Below are positions 46,916 to 55,784 of a stretch of 64,000 nt of DNA, one piece after another. The notes under the pieces were generated by a model. It did no database searches, had not been told where the DNA came from, and saw only the letters and a list, made by a program, of their open reading frames with translations. The stretch comes from Paenibacillus oceani (GTDB taxonomy: Bacteria > Bacillota > Bacilli > Paenibacillales > NBRC-103111), in the NCBI RefSeq assembly GCF_014705615.1, contig NZ_JACXJA010000054.1:1-64000 (forward strand), written 5' to 3'. The position numbers were made by a program, and so were the translations under genes. Numbering within the stretch: the stretch's first letter is position 1; each line of letters opens with the position of its first letter.

Positions 46916-47839
46916 ATGAGCAGCATTCACCGGATTCAATGGTTCGATCAGCAGATCAGGGAAGAACGGTACCCGAACAGCGGGCAGTTGGCGAGCCGAT
47001 TCGAGATCTCGAGGCGGCAAGCCCAGCGGGACATCGAATATATGGAATCGACTTTGCGCGCGCCGTTGTATTACGATGCGAAGCGGCGGGGATACCGGTA
47101 CGAGGATAAAACGTACGCCCTGCCGCTTCTTTATATGACGGAAGAAGAGAAGTCGGTGTTGAAATTTCTCGCGCATCGATACCGGCAATACAATTACGAA
47201 AATGCGGAAGCCGTCAAGCGCGTCGCTCATTTGCTGGACCGATTTACGGATGAGCGGGAGCCCGCTATGCCGGGGCGCGGACTGCCGGTTTTCGAAGCGA
47301 ACCCGAAGCTGATTCAGACGGTAGAACGGCTCGGCGCAGCGATCCGGGAACGGGCGATCGTCCTTATTCAATATAGAGACATAGAAAAAGAAACCCGGTC
47401 GGAGCATCGCATAGCTCCCCTGAAGCTCGAATCGTTTTATAATGCGGACTACGTGGCAGCCTATTGCGAGCGGGAGGGTGTCCGGAAAAGCTTCCGGCTG
47501 GACCGGATCACGCAGCTTTCCGTTACCGGGGAGAAGTTCCGGCTTTCGGAAGCGGAGGAGATGGAGAAGCCGGACAGCGGGCTTCCCGTGCGGAAGCCTT
47601 TTACCGCCGAGGTATGGCTGGAGCGGCCGCTGGAGGGAACGGCGTGGAACGGGTATGCCGCACGTCCAGGCGCCGATCCGCTGTTGTATACGATCGAGTT
47701 TTACGATCCGGATGCGTTTATGCAGCATCTGCTAGTTGCGCAGTGGCGGGAGCTCGCGTCACCCAAATGGCTGAAGGCGAAGCTCCGGGAGAAGTGCCGG
47801 GATGTGCTCGGACGCCTGGAGCCTCCGCCGAATCAATAG
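46916..47839 (+). CDS. WYL-domain transcriptional regulator (YafY-like)
   Basis: This 307-residue regulator has an N-terminal DeoR-like winged helix (RIQWFDQQIREERYPNSGQL, then RFEISRRQAQRDIEYME with the recognition helix) and a WYL ligand domain near 140-230 (AIRERAIVLIQYRD, APLKLESFYNADYVAAYCER with the WYL-like turn, RKSFRLDRITQLSVT). ATG at 46916 follows AGGGGG and is preferred to a GTG three codons earlier. It lies 24 bases before the first of two BtrH-like genes and may control them. WYL proteins sense nucleotides or DNA damage in several systems. Confidence 0.88.
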   Translation: MSSIHRIQWFDQQIREERYPNSGQLASRFEISRRQAQRDIEYMESTLRAPLYYDAKRRGYRYEDKTYALPLLYMTEEEKSVLKFLAHRYRQYNYENAEAVKRVAHLLDRFTDEREPAMPGRGLPVFEANPKLIQTVERLGAAIRERAIVLIQYRDIEKETRSEHRIAPLKLESFYNADYVAAYCEREGVRKSFRLDRITQLSVTGEKFRLSEAEEMEKPDSGLPVRKPFTAEVWLERPLEGTAWNGYAARPGADPLLYTIEFYDPDAFMQHLLVAQWRELASPKWLKAKLREKCRDVLGRLEPPPNQ

Positions 47840-47863
47840 TTTAATCCGAGAGGAGGGGGGAGG

Positions 47864-48865
47864 ATGTCCTCCGTTTGTTTGAACATCCCGATGAAACGGG
47901 AGTCGAAGTCGTTTACCGACAGTCTGCATGCGATATTGACGGCGTCGGGACGGTTTGACGGCTCCAAAGCGATGCTGTCCGGCCTTTCCGGCATGGCCTT
48001 CAAATTATCGGTTCACGAGAAGCTGCTGCCGATGTCGGTGACCGCTTACGGGCAGTGGGGCGTGGAGCACAAACCGGCCGTCGACAATTTGGGGGTGCTC
48101 ACGGAATCGGACGGAGGGAGAACGAGACACCCGACGTTCCGGCACTACCGGCAGGAGGCGGTAAAGTGGATCAAGGGCAGTCTGGACCGGGGAGTGGGCG
48201 TCATCTATTGGATTCCCGAGTTTGGGGTGATACACGGATACGACGACGAGGACCGGATCTTTTATATTCAGGACGGCCGTACGACGGAAGATCAGGTCGT
48301 GCTGTACGATAACCTCGGACTGAACGTGACCGATTTCTGGTACTGCCGGCTGTTCGGCGACAAGGTGGACGTACCGCTGGAAGCGATGGTTCTCGAATCG
48401 ATGCGGCTTGCCCTGCAGGACTGGGATACACCGCACAAAACGATGCCGGACACGAAGATCGCCTCCGGCAAGCTTGCTTATTCGTTCCTCATACGGGGGC
48501 TTGAGCAGGGGGAGTTCAACGAAGGCGGGGCGGCGTATATCTTGCACTCGTATTCCGTTTCCCGCCGTGAGATCGTCGACTATTTGCGCGAAGTCCGAGG
48601 GTTGTGGCCGGAGCTGGATGAAGCGTATGCCTGTTATGCCGGTCTGATTGAGGCGATATCGGTCATACCGGATGGTTTGAAGGAGCAGGAACGCGGAGGC
48701 GGGAAAAGGGTGAACCAGGCGGACATTCCGCTGCTCGCGGATCGGCTTCGCAAGGCCGAAAGGCTGGAAGACGAGGCGATGGAGCTGTTTCGCGCCGTAT
48801 CGCGGAACTATCCGGACCCGAAGCGTTCCACGATCCCGAGGTGGGGGACGCATTCGCCGCGATAG
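47864..48865 (+). CDS. BtrH-like protein, tandem copy 1
   Basis: This 333-residue protein resembles the butirosin BtrH N-terminal family, which has a papain-like/C39 peptidase fold. Visible are CLNIPM near residue 5, MLSGLSGMAFKLSVHEKLLPMSVTAY near 37-62, EAVKWIKGSLDRGVGVIYWIPEFGVIHGYDDEDRIFYIQDG near 101-141 and a helical C-terminal half. The His in VIHGYDD sits where a catalytic His would be, but no convincing Cys partner is certain. Function unknown. A paralogue follows 30 bases later and a WYL regulator precedes it. Confidence 0.6.
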   Translation: MSSVCLNIPMKRESKSFTDSLHAILTASGRFDGSKAMLSGLSGMAFKLSVHEKLLPMSVTAYGQWGVEHKPAVDNLGVLTESDGGRTRHPTFRHYRQEAVKWIKGSLDRGVGVIYWIPEFGVIHGYDDEDRIFYIQDGRTTEDQVVLYDNLGLNVTDFWYCRLFGDKVDVPLEAMVLESMRLALQDWDTPHKTMPDTKIASGKLAYSFLIRGLEQGEFNEGGAAYILHSYSVSRREIVDYLREVRGLWPELDEAYACYAGLIEAISVIPDGLKEQERGGGKRVNQADIPLLADRLRKAERLEDEAMELFRAVSRNYPDPKRSTIPRWGTHSPR

Positions 48866-48895
48866 CCGGTATCCGGGATAAAGAGAAGGAGGCGA

Positions 48896-49885
48896 ATGCA
48901 TGGGATGGGAGCTGTAATTGTGCCGGGGGTGCAACTGGCGAACGAATCGGAGTCGTACATCGATGCGATGCACGCTGTTCTTTCCCATAAAGGGTGGATG
49001 GCGCATCCGAAGCCGATGTTGTCCGGCATGACGGTGGCAGGGTTCCGCTTCACGGTCAACCGGCGGTTAACGGCGGAATCGGTTACGGCCTACAACTGGA
49101 TCGCCGAAAACTTTTTGGCGGCCGACTTCATCGGCGTGAGCTCGTCGCAGAACGCCGGTTTTACGTTTGACGCGACGTTTCCGTTATATCAGCGGCAGGC
49201 CGTATCCGACATCAAGGCGTCGATCGGCCGGGGGACGGCCGCGATTATATGGAAAGATCAATTCGTAGTTGCCGCCGGATATGACGATGACGACGAGGTG
49301 CTATATATAGCGGATGGCAAGAGCAGCGGATATGTCACGGTCCCTTACGGACAGTTTGGCCGAAACGATTCGCCGTACTGGTACTATCAGCTGTTGGAAG
49401 ACCGGATCGAGATCGAGGAATCGGCGATTTTCCAGGAATCGTTCGTGCAAGCCGTTTACAAATGGGAGTCTCACGATCCGATGCTTCCCGAAGCGGAGTA
49501 CGCATGCGGCAGGCGGGCCTATGACGCGATCGTCGAGGCGCTGCGGAGCGGCGATTACGACAGCGGGCAATCGCGCTACGTATTCCGCTGTTATGCCGCC
49601 GCCAAGCGGGATATCGGGGAATACGCGCGGAGGCTGGAGCCTGTCTGGCCGGAGATACGAACGGCAGCGGCGCATTATTCGCGGGTATCCGGTCTGTTCC
49701 GGCGTATAGCCGACCAGGCTTGCGCTCCGGATTCCGGCGGCGGGCCGTACGGCCCGGAGACGGTGCGGGAGCTCACCGAGCTGTTTCGCGAAGCGCAGCA
49801 TGAGGAGGAACGGGCGATCGGGGAGATCCGGGCGCTTTTGAACGAAACGATTGACAACCGGTTCCACGATATCGGGCTAAGGTAA
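48896..49885 (+). CDS. BtrH-like protein, tandem copy 2
   Basis: This 329-residue paralogue of the preceding protein shares the order of features: MLSGMTVAGFRFTVNRRLTAESVTAY near 41-66 and AVSDIKASIGRGTAAIIWKDQFVVAAGYDDDDEVLYIADG near 102-141. The His of copy 1 is replaced by Ala in VVAAGYDD, and the N-terminal Cys is absent, so any peptidase-like activity should be lost. The C-terminus is helical and charged. GAAGGAGGCGAATGC precedes the start. The pair diverged a long time ago. Function unknown; it may be an inactive partner of copy 1. Confidence 0.6.
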   Translation: MHGMGAVIVPGVQLANESESYIDAMHAVLSHKGWMAHPKPMLSGMTVAGFRFTVNRRLTAESVTAYNWIAENFLAADFIGVSSSQNAGFTFDATFPLYQRQAVSDIKASIGRGTAAIIWKDQFVVAAGYDDDDEVLYIADGKSSGYVTVPYGQFGRNDSPYWYYQLLEDRIEIEESAIFQESFVQAVYKWESHDPMLPEAEYACGRRAYDAIVEALRSGDYDSGQSRYVFRCYAAAKRDIGEYARRLEPVWPEIRTAAAHYSRVSGLFRRIADQACAPDSGGGPYGPETVRELTELFREAQHEEERAIGEIRALLNETIDNRFHDIGLR

Positions 49886-50466
49886 GGGTAATCTTGAAGG
49901 GATTCACCTTGGTTGATTGCAGATCGGGTTGAACGGAGACGGTATACAAGAAAACGGACGCTAATCGCCGCGAGGCTGTTCCCAAGGGTCCGCATGACTG
50001 GCAACGTCCCGGCTCCCAACGGAAAAGGAAAGGACCTCAAATTCCACTGGAAAGTGGTGGCTGAGGTCTTTTTTCTCGAGGAAAACCGGTTTGAAGTGAG
50101 GTTCGTAAAATCGCAATAGCTTTTTGGGACACTCCCGTTGCCGCCCGGCAAAGGCCGCAAGCATGGAGCTGATCCAAGGGCAGAGACTGAAGTGCAAGTG
50201 CGGCGGATACATCGTTTGCGGCTGAATTATTATTACAAGGACTGCTAGAAAAAGCGGGAGAAGATATGGTATGATAAATGATAGATTTTGATCTTTTTTG
50301 CTCGTTTTGTTTCATTTTACTTTTCAAGATTTGTGTGAAACATGTTAATCCGCTTCGAAAGCTGAGGCTCGTTAGCGCTCTAGCCGTCTGTGATCGTTTG
50401 GGATCGTTTTCAAACTGCTATCAGGAGCATGGAACCACATACCTGTATCTGAAGGAGGATTCCCGC
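49886..50466. other. Intergenic region with MITE copy B and the DUF4091 upstream region
   Basis: Besides the MITE-like element, this contains a 20-residue Cys-rich frame at 50163 (MELIQGQRLKCKCGGYIVCG) without a good ribosome site, perhaps a gene scrap. A possible -10 TATGAT lies near 50270. No other signal is clear. Confidence 0.35.
49972..50136. mobile_element. MITE-like element, copy B
   Basis: This 165-base element has diverged terminal inverted repeats (GAGGCTGTTCCCAAGGG at the left; GGGAGTGTCCCAAAAAG read inward from the right). Its core hairpin GACCTCA (50033-50039) with TGAGGTC (50062-50068), and the flanking sequence, closely match copy A at 38560-38718, including AAATTCCACTG and GAGGAAAA. 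It sits between the BtrH-like and DUF4091 genes. No coding capacity. Confidence 0.72.
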
Positions 50467-52125
50467 ATGTCTACCGCCGATTTTACATTTGCTACCCGGC
50501 TGCTCAGCTCGCTGGAGAAAGTATTCGCCGACGAGGAATTGCAAGCCGCTCCTCTCAGCCGGGCCACGGCACTTCAAGATGAGACGTTCTCGTATCAAGT
50601 CGCGTACCGCGCGTCCAAGCTGATCAAGCACATCGAAGCCCGCGTCGAGTCGCCGCTCGGAAGGTCCGTAACGTTTCGTACGGTGGGACTGGTACCGGCC
50701 GAGATGCCGGCATACGCCGACCATGACGCACATTTGCTTCGCTCTACTCCGGGCTTGTACCCCGATCCGCTTTTTCCAGTGAAGGAATCGGAAGGGCTGA
50801 CGGGTTTGCCGAACCAATGGCGCTCGATCTGGGTTACCGTCGATTTGAAATCGGGAGTTAGGCCCGGTACGTACCCGATTACCGTTATTTTCGAGGCGAA
50901 GGACGGGCAGGAGCTGGCGCGGGAGACGTTCGAACTGGACGTGCTGGCGGCGGCTCTTCCGGAGCAAAAGCTCATTCATACAGAATGGTTTCACACCGAT
51001 TGTCTGGCTACTTACTACGGCCTGGACGTATTCAGCGAGCGTCACTGGGAGATCGTCGAACAGTTTGCGAAGTCGGCTGTCGCTCATGGCATCAATATGC
51101 TGCTGACCCCGCTGTTCACCCCGCCGCTCGATACGGAGGTGGGCGGAGAACGGCCGACCGTGCAGCTTGTCGACGTAGAGAAGACGGAGGCCGGATACAA
51201 GTTCGGCTTCGGGAAGCTGAAGCGCTGGGTGGACATGTGCGACCGCTGCGGAGTCCGTTATTTCGAGCTGTCCCATCTGTTCACGCAGTGGGGGGCGAAG
51301 CATGCGCCGAAGATTGTCGCGGACGTGAACGGGGAGACAAAACGGATATTCGGCTGGGATACCGATTCGACGGGCGAGGAATACAAGACGTTTCTGGCGC
51401 AGTTTTTGCCGGAGCTGGTCGGTTTCATTAAGGAGCACGGGCTGGAGAAACGGGTGTACTTCCACGTCTCCGACGAGCCGCGGCTTGATCATATCCCTTG
51501 GTACGAAAGCGCAAGCAACTGGCTGCGCAAATTTACAGCCGAATTCCCGACGATCGACGCGCTGTCGAACTACGAGTTCTACGAGAAAGGCATCGTGCCT
51601 ACGCCGATTCCGGCGAGCAATCATATGCAGCCTTTCCTGGACAACGAGGTAGGGAACTTGTGGACCTATTACTGCTGCTCGCAGTATATCGATGTCGCCA
51701 ACCGGTTCATCAGTATGCCGTCCGCCCGCAACCGCGTACTTGGTTTGCAATTGTACAAATTTAAAATTGCCGGCTTTCTGCATTGGGGCTATAACTTCTG
51801 GTACGCCCAGTATTCGAGATTCCCGATCGACCCGTACCGCTGTACGGATGCGAACAATGCTTTCCCGGCCGGGGACCCGTTCGTTGTATATCCAGGCGAA
51901 GACGGCACGCCGGTCGAGTCGCTCCGGTTCGAGGTGTTCCGCGAGGCGCTGCAGGATCTGCGCGCGCTTGAGCTGCTGGAGTCGCTTGTCGGACGCGAGC
52001 GGACGATGGAGCTGTTGGAGGAAGGGGCCGGTGCGCCGATTACGTTCGAGGAATATCCGAGAGATGCCGCATGGCTGCTCGCTTGCCGGGAACGGATTAA
52101 CGAAGAGATCCGGAAACATTCATAA
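50467..52125 (+). CDS. DUF4091 domain protein, likely glycoside hydrolase
   Basis: This 552-residue cytosolic protein has a beta-sandwich N-terminal region (residues 1-160, GLPNQWRSIWVTVDLKSGVRPGTYPITVIFEA) and a TIM-barrel-like DUF4091 domain with HTEWFHTDCLATYYGL near 176 and HVSDEPRLDHIPWYESA near 338, where the acidic DEP pair is a likely catalytic site. ATG at 50467 after AAGGAGGATTCCCGC is preferred to the longer open frame. It precedes a sugar isomerase gene by 104 bases. Its exact sugar target is unknown. Confidence 0.84.
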   Translation: MSTADFTFATRLLSSLEKVFADEELQAAPLSRATALQDETFSYQVAYRASKLIKHIEARVESPLGRSVTFRTVGLVPAEMPAYADHDAHLLRSTPGLYPDPLFPVKESEGLTGLPNQWRSIWVTVDLKSGVRPGTYPITVIFEAKDGQELARETFELDVLAAALPEQKLIHTEWFHTDCLATYYGLDVFSERHWEIVEQFAKSAVAHGINMLLTPLFTPPLDTEVGGERPTVQLVDVEKTEAGYKFGFGKLKRWVDMCDRCGVRYFELSHLFTQWGAKHAPKIVADVNGETKRIFGWDTDSTGEEYKTFLAQFLPELVGFIKEHGLEKRVYFHVSDEPRLDHIPWYESASNWLRKFTAEFPTIDALSNYEFYEKGIVPTPIPASNHMQPFLDNEVGNLWTYYCCSQYIDVANRFISMPSARNRVLGLQLYKFKIAGFLHWGYNFWYAQYSRFPIDPYRCTDANNAFPAGDPFVVYPGEDGTPVESLRFEVFREALQDLRALELLESLVGRERTMELLEEGAGAPITFEEYPRDAAWLLACRERINEEIRKHS

Positions 52126-52229
52126 TAGCCAGATTCGCCAACTTTTTGGCTTATCCTGCATGGACTTCGGACCGCCGCTTATGATTAGATGGAGTCGAAT
52201 GACATTAATGGATAATGAGGTGTCCGGAT

Positions 52230-52997
52230 ATGAGTGCCTTGAAAGTCGGGGTTCAAATGTATACGCTTCGCGAGGAAACGGCGAAGGATTTTGTCGGCGC
52301 GCTCCGTAAGGTAGCGGCTGAAGGGTTTGCGGGAGTCGAGTTCGCCGGATACGGCGGCATGCAGGCGGACGAACTGAAGGCGCTGCTGGACGAGCTCGGT
52401 CTCGTCTCGATCGCCAGCCACGTCGGCATCGGTCGTTTGCGCGACGCGCTCGACGAAGAGATCGCCTTCAACAAAGCGATCGGCAGCCAATATATCATCT
52501 GTCCGGGACTCGGCAAGGAATACCGGGACAGCGAGCAAGCCTGGAAAAATACGTTCGCGCTGCTGGAAGAGATCGGCCGCAAGTGCGTGGAGCAAGGGAT
52601 CGGCTTCGGCTACCACAACCATTCCTTCGAATTCGACGAGAAGGTAAACGGCGCGACAGCGTTCGACGGGTTGTTCGGCACAGCTAGCGCGGATGCGGTC
52701 AAGGTCGAGCTGGACGCTTGCTGGGCGTATGTCGCCGGCTACGATCCGGTGGCGTATCTGGACAAGTACAACGGCCGGGTTCCGCTTGTTCACTTCAAGG
52801 ACGTCCGCCGTACGGAAGAAGACAAGTGGCTGACGGTCGAGCTGGGTACAGGCGACGTGGACCTGAATGCGATTGCCGAAGCGTCGGCCGCTGCCGGGGT
52901 GGAGTGGCTCATCTACGAGCAGGACAATACGCAAAATCCGCCGTTCGTCGCGCTGGCGAACAGCATGCGCTGGATCAAGGAAAACGGGTTGGCTTAA
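52230..52997 (+). CDS. Sugar phosphate isomerase/epimerase family TIM barrel, copy 2
   Basis: This 255-residue xylose-isomerase-like TIM barrel starts MSALKVGVQMYTLREETAKD. Metal-site motifs are GFGYHNHSFEFDEK near 130, KVELDACWAYVAGYDP near 160 and VPLVHFKDVRRTEEDKW near 186. ATG at 52230 follows AATGAGG at a normal distance and is preferred to an in-frame ATG five codons earlier. It probably forms an operon with the DUF4091 gene, acting on a released sugar. It differs from copy 1 at 40629. Confidence 0.87.
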   Translation: MSALKVGVQMYTLREETAKDFVGALRKVAAEGFAGVEFAGYGGMQADELKALLDELGLVSIASHVGIGRLRDALDEEIAFNKAIGSQYIICPGLGKEYRDSEQAWKNTFALLEEIGRKCVEQGIGFGYHNHSFEFDEKVNGATAFDGLFGTASADAVKVELDACWAYVAGYDPVAYLDKYNGRVPLVHFKDVRRTEEDKWLTVELGTGDVDLNAIAEASAAAGVEWLIYEQDNTQNPPFVALANSMRWIKENGLA

Positions 52998-53044
52998 CCG
53001 GAGGTTGATGGCGGTTGTACGGCCGTCATCGGGTATCGAATACG

Positions 53045-53088
53045 AAAGACCGTTACAGCCTGTAAAGGGACTGTAACGGTCTTTTCTT
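53045..53088 (+). terminator. Terminator after the DUF4091-isomerase genes
   Basis: GACCGTTACAG (53048-53058) pairs perfectly with CTGTAACGGTC (53071-53081), extended by flanking A and T runs. Confidence 0.92.
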
Positions 53089-53425
53089 TGAAGGTAAAGA
53101 AAGGGAGAGCGTTCAATGGTGAAGCTGGATACTTCCTGCTCGGAGGGCGGGCTATCGCTTACGCATAGAAGGGGACATTCGACGCGGGAAAGGCTTCCGC
53201 TTGTATATGAATATTCATATAAATTTTACCTTGCAGCAAGTAGAATGGATGAATAAGCATGATATGAAAAATCGAACACATCAACCGGTGAAAGCTTACA
53301 ATTACGTAGCGTCCCTTATGATTCCGCAAGGCGATCAAGGATGGGCAAGCAGATCCATGTTGTAGGACTGACTCTGCTGGGCCCGAAGTTGTGATGAGCT
53401 GTTGGGAAGTCGGCCTGTCAACTTT
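53089..53425. other. Intergenic region with an 18-base perfect palindrome
   Basis: TATATGAATATTCATATA (53204-53221) is a perfect palindrome of operator type. Small frames here (a 46-codon one at 53116 after AAAGGGAGAG, a 38-codon one ending near 53393) are not convincing. No other feature is seen. Confidence 0.4.
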
Positions 53426-54325
53426 TCATATAATCGTCGAGCGTCCGGACTCCTTACGGCTGCCGGAGGAGAGCGCTGCCGCTGCAGAGCTTCGTTCGTC
53501 CGGTTGTTCGGTTTTGGTCAGCTGCTCGAGCTGATACTTTTTGGGCGATACGCCGTAATGGGCCCGGAACATCCGGTGGAAATACGAATAGCTGCTGAAC
53601 CCGGACGACTCGGCGATCTGCTCGAGCGACATCGGGCTGTACAGCATGCGTTCCCTGGCAACCGCTAGCCTGATCTGCAGCGCGTATTTCATAATACTGC
53701 TTCCGTAACAAACCTTGAACAGATGGACGGCCCGGGACAAGCTGAGTCCGGCGCTTCTGGCGACGTCCTCCAGCTTGAACGACTCGAGCGCATGCTCCTC
53801 TACATAATTCCGCATTCTCTGCGCCAGAAACGACTGGCCGGTTTCCGTTCCTACTCCGTGCTCCTTCATCTCCCGGTCAATCGTCAAGCAGAAAATACGC
53901 AAGTAATAGTCGGTAATCTCCTTGTATTGGCGTTTGCCGCGGTAATGCTCGATGACAATTTGCCGGCATAAGGCGAGCAGGCTGTCCTGCAGCGGGAGGC
54001 TCAGCTTCTGCGGGCGTTTCCGTTCATTCCACCAGGCGTCTACCCATTCTCCGCGGCATATGAAGTAATAATCGCCGCTGGCGACGGGCGTATCGCCGGA
54101 TGCTTCCGGCTCCGCTTCGATCCGCAGCTCGTAGGGCTCTCCCGGCTTGTACAGCAGCAAATCGCCCGGACCTACAGGGACAAGCTTGCCGCCCACCAAC
54201 GCCTTGGCGCTGCCTTCCGACTGAAACCGGAACAAATAATAGCCGACACCCGGGTATGCTTCTGTACGGAACGGCTTCGTATGATAAGAATAACCTGCCG
54301 CGAGCACTTCGCAGAACAAACGCAT
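53426..54325 (-). CDS. AraC family transcriptional regulator
   Basis: This 299-residue regulator has an N-terminal cupin-like domain (VGYYLFRFQSEGSAKALVGGKLVPVGPGDLLLYKPGEPYEL near 27-67) and a C-terminal AraC domain (FKLEDVARSAGLSLSRAVHLFKVCYGSSIMKYALQIRL, then LEQIAESSGFSSYSYFHRMFRAHYGVSPKKYQ). The start follows AGGAAGTGA. It converges on the DUF4091-isomerase pair and is a candidate regulator of it. The inducer is unknown. Confidence 0.9.
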   Translation of the reverse strand: MRLFCEVLAAGYSYHTKPFRTEAYPGVGYYLFRFQSEGSAKALVGGKLVPVGPGDLLLYKPGEPYELRIEAEPEASGDTPVASGDYYFICRGEWVDAWWNERKRPQKLSLPLQDSLLALCRQIVIEHYRGKRQYKEITDYYLRIFCLTIDREMKEHGVGTETGQSFLAQRMRNYVEEHALESFKLEDVARSAGLSLSRAVHLFKVCYGSSIMKYALQIRLAVARERMLYSPMSLEQIAESSGFSSYSYFHRMFRAHYGVSPKKYQLEQLTKTEQPDERSSAAAALSSGSRKESGRSTII

Positions 54326-54784
54326 TCACTTCCTCTAGGCTTTCCGAATATGATTTTATTGTAAGCGGTGAGGGGAAGAAGGGCAAATAGGAAAAGTTCC
54401 GGTAATGAGGGCGTGCAGGTGAAGTGTCATTGATGGTGGAAGGCAGTTTGCTCTCGGCTTGGGAGTGGGGAAGGGAATGGGAAAGGGAAGGGGACTTTCG
54501 GTAGTATTCCTTTAGTGCTTTATCGCAGTAATCGAGGTTGAGCCGGACTTCCGTAGGATTGTAGCGATGAAGGGATGAATGATACTGAGTTAGGCGAAGT
54601 CTGATTCGGGGATGATTCCGTTTCTTCGCGCAAGCAATACTTATAATTAAGATCAAGCGTTGAAGGACTAAAAGCGATACGGTTTCGTCTCATTGAATTA
54701 TAAGCTTTCCTTATCAAAGAACCCCGCCAAACGCATAAAGAGGGACGGGAGTTCGAATTTAGCCATTTTTCGGAAATAAAATCC
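54326..54784. other. Intergenic region without a clear gene
   Basis: A minus-strand frame through 54656 is open but has no ribosome site or recognisable protein character, so no gene is called. Nothing else stands out until the promoter at 54785. Confidence 0.4.
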
Positions 54785-54813
54785 TTTACAGCCGAAAGAT
54801 AAAACCATATAAT
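54785..54813 (+). promoter_or_regulatory. SigA-type promoter for the TSUP gene
   Basis: TTTACA (54785-54790) and a perfect TATAAT (54808-54813) have 17 bases between them, about 35 bases before the TSUP gene. Confidence 0.75.
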
Positions 54814-54846
54814 CCTAGTATAATAATCGGAATTACTGGACGGACG

Positions 54847-55629
54847 GTGGAAATCAGCGTGGAGATGGACTGGGGTATTTCGTTTTTGGGTTTGATGGTC
54901 GGTTTTCTTGTCGGGCTGACCGGAGTAGGCGGGGCGTCGCTGCTTACGCCGATTCTGGTGCTGGTCGGCGTTAATCCGACACTGGCGGTAGGGACCGATT
55001 TGTTTTACAATTCGATCACGAAGCTGTTTGGCACGATCCAGCATATGCGGCAAAAAACAGTGGAATATCGCATCGTATTTTTGTTTGCGGCCGGCAGCAT
55101 TCCGGGAGCTGTCGTATCGATCGTGCTGCTGCATTGGTTCGGGGCGTTTTTCGATAACCAGGAGCATATCGTGAAAATGGCGCTGGGCATTATGCTTATT
55201 GTGGTGGCGGTGCTGACGATCGCAAAACAGCTGTTTGACCGGAAGACCAAAGAAAACCGGTGGCAGGAAAAACCGCTGGAGCAAAAACGGGTGCTGACGA
55301 TTACGATCGGCTTCGTGTTGGGTTTTATCGTCGGGCTGACCTCGATCGGCTCGGGATCGTTATTTGCCATTGCGCTGCTTTATTTGTTTCGGATCTCCGC
55401 CTCCAAGCTGGTTGGCACCGACATCGCTCATGCGCTGCTGCTGGTTACGGCAGCCGGGCTGCTTCATGCCGGTTACGGCAACGTCGATTTCGGGCTGGCG
55501 TTTCAATTGCTGATCGGGTCCGTTCCCGGGGTGTGGATCGGGAGCTCCTTGAGCTCCAAAGTACCGGCAAAGCCGCTGCGCACGCTTGTGGCATCGCTTA
55601 TCCTGATCAGCGGGATTAAGCTCATATGA
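54847..55629 (+). CDS. TSUP-family (TauE/SafE) anion permease
   Basis: This 260-residue protein has about eight helices and the two-repeat TSUP pattern: GLMVGFLVGLTGVGGASLLTPILVLVGVNPTLAVGTDL near 14-51 and FVLGFIVGLTSIGSGSLFAIALLY near 156-179, each with the glycine-rich signature. Such proteins export sulfite or other small anions. The GTG at 54847 is close to the promoter. A GTG four codons on (54859) or an ATG two codons further is also possible. A terminator follows. Confidence 0.88.
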   Translation: MEISVEMDWGISFLGLMVGFLVGLTGVGGASLLTPILVLVGVNPTLAVGTDLFYNSITKLFGTIQHMRQKTVEYRIVFLFAAGSIPGAVVSIVLLHWFGAFFDNQEHIVKMALGIMLIVVAVLTIAKQLFDRKTKENRWQEKPLEQKRVLTITIGFVLGFIVGLTSIGSGSLFAIALLYLFRISASKLVGTDIAHALLLVTAAGLLHAGYGNVDFGLAFQLLIGSVPGVWIGSSLSSKVPAKPLRTLVASLILISGIKLI

Positions 55630-55658
55630 GGGGCAATGAGCAAAGAAAATAAAATTCA

Positions 55659-55698
55659 AAATCCCCTGTGCCGCTGTGTGCGAACACAAGGGATTTTT
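55659..55698. terminator. Terminator after the TSUP gene
   Basis: AAATCCCCTGTG (55659-55670) pairs with CACAAGGGATTT (55685-55696) with one mismatch, followed by a T run. An A-rich start suggests it also serves the convergent L25 gene. Confidence 0.82.
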
Positions 55699-55784
55699 TT
55701 GTTGTTTCAGTCCGCATAATCCGTATATACAATGAGGACGTTGCTGCATAACCGTCCCCTCAAGCATTCCGGGATGGTCCGGGT

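Noticed and set aside
50410-52119. A 569-codon minus-strand frame
   Set aside because: Antisense shadow of the DUF4091 gene; no start signal and no recognisable protein features.
53204-53221. ArgR box
   Set aside because: The palindrome has TGAATATTCA without the four-base spacer of ArgR sites, and no arginine gene is nearby.
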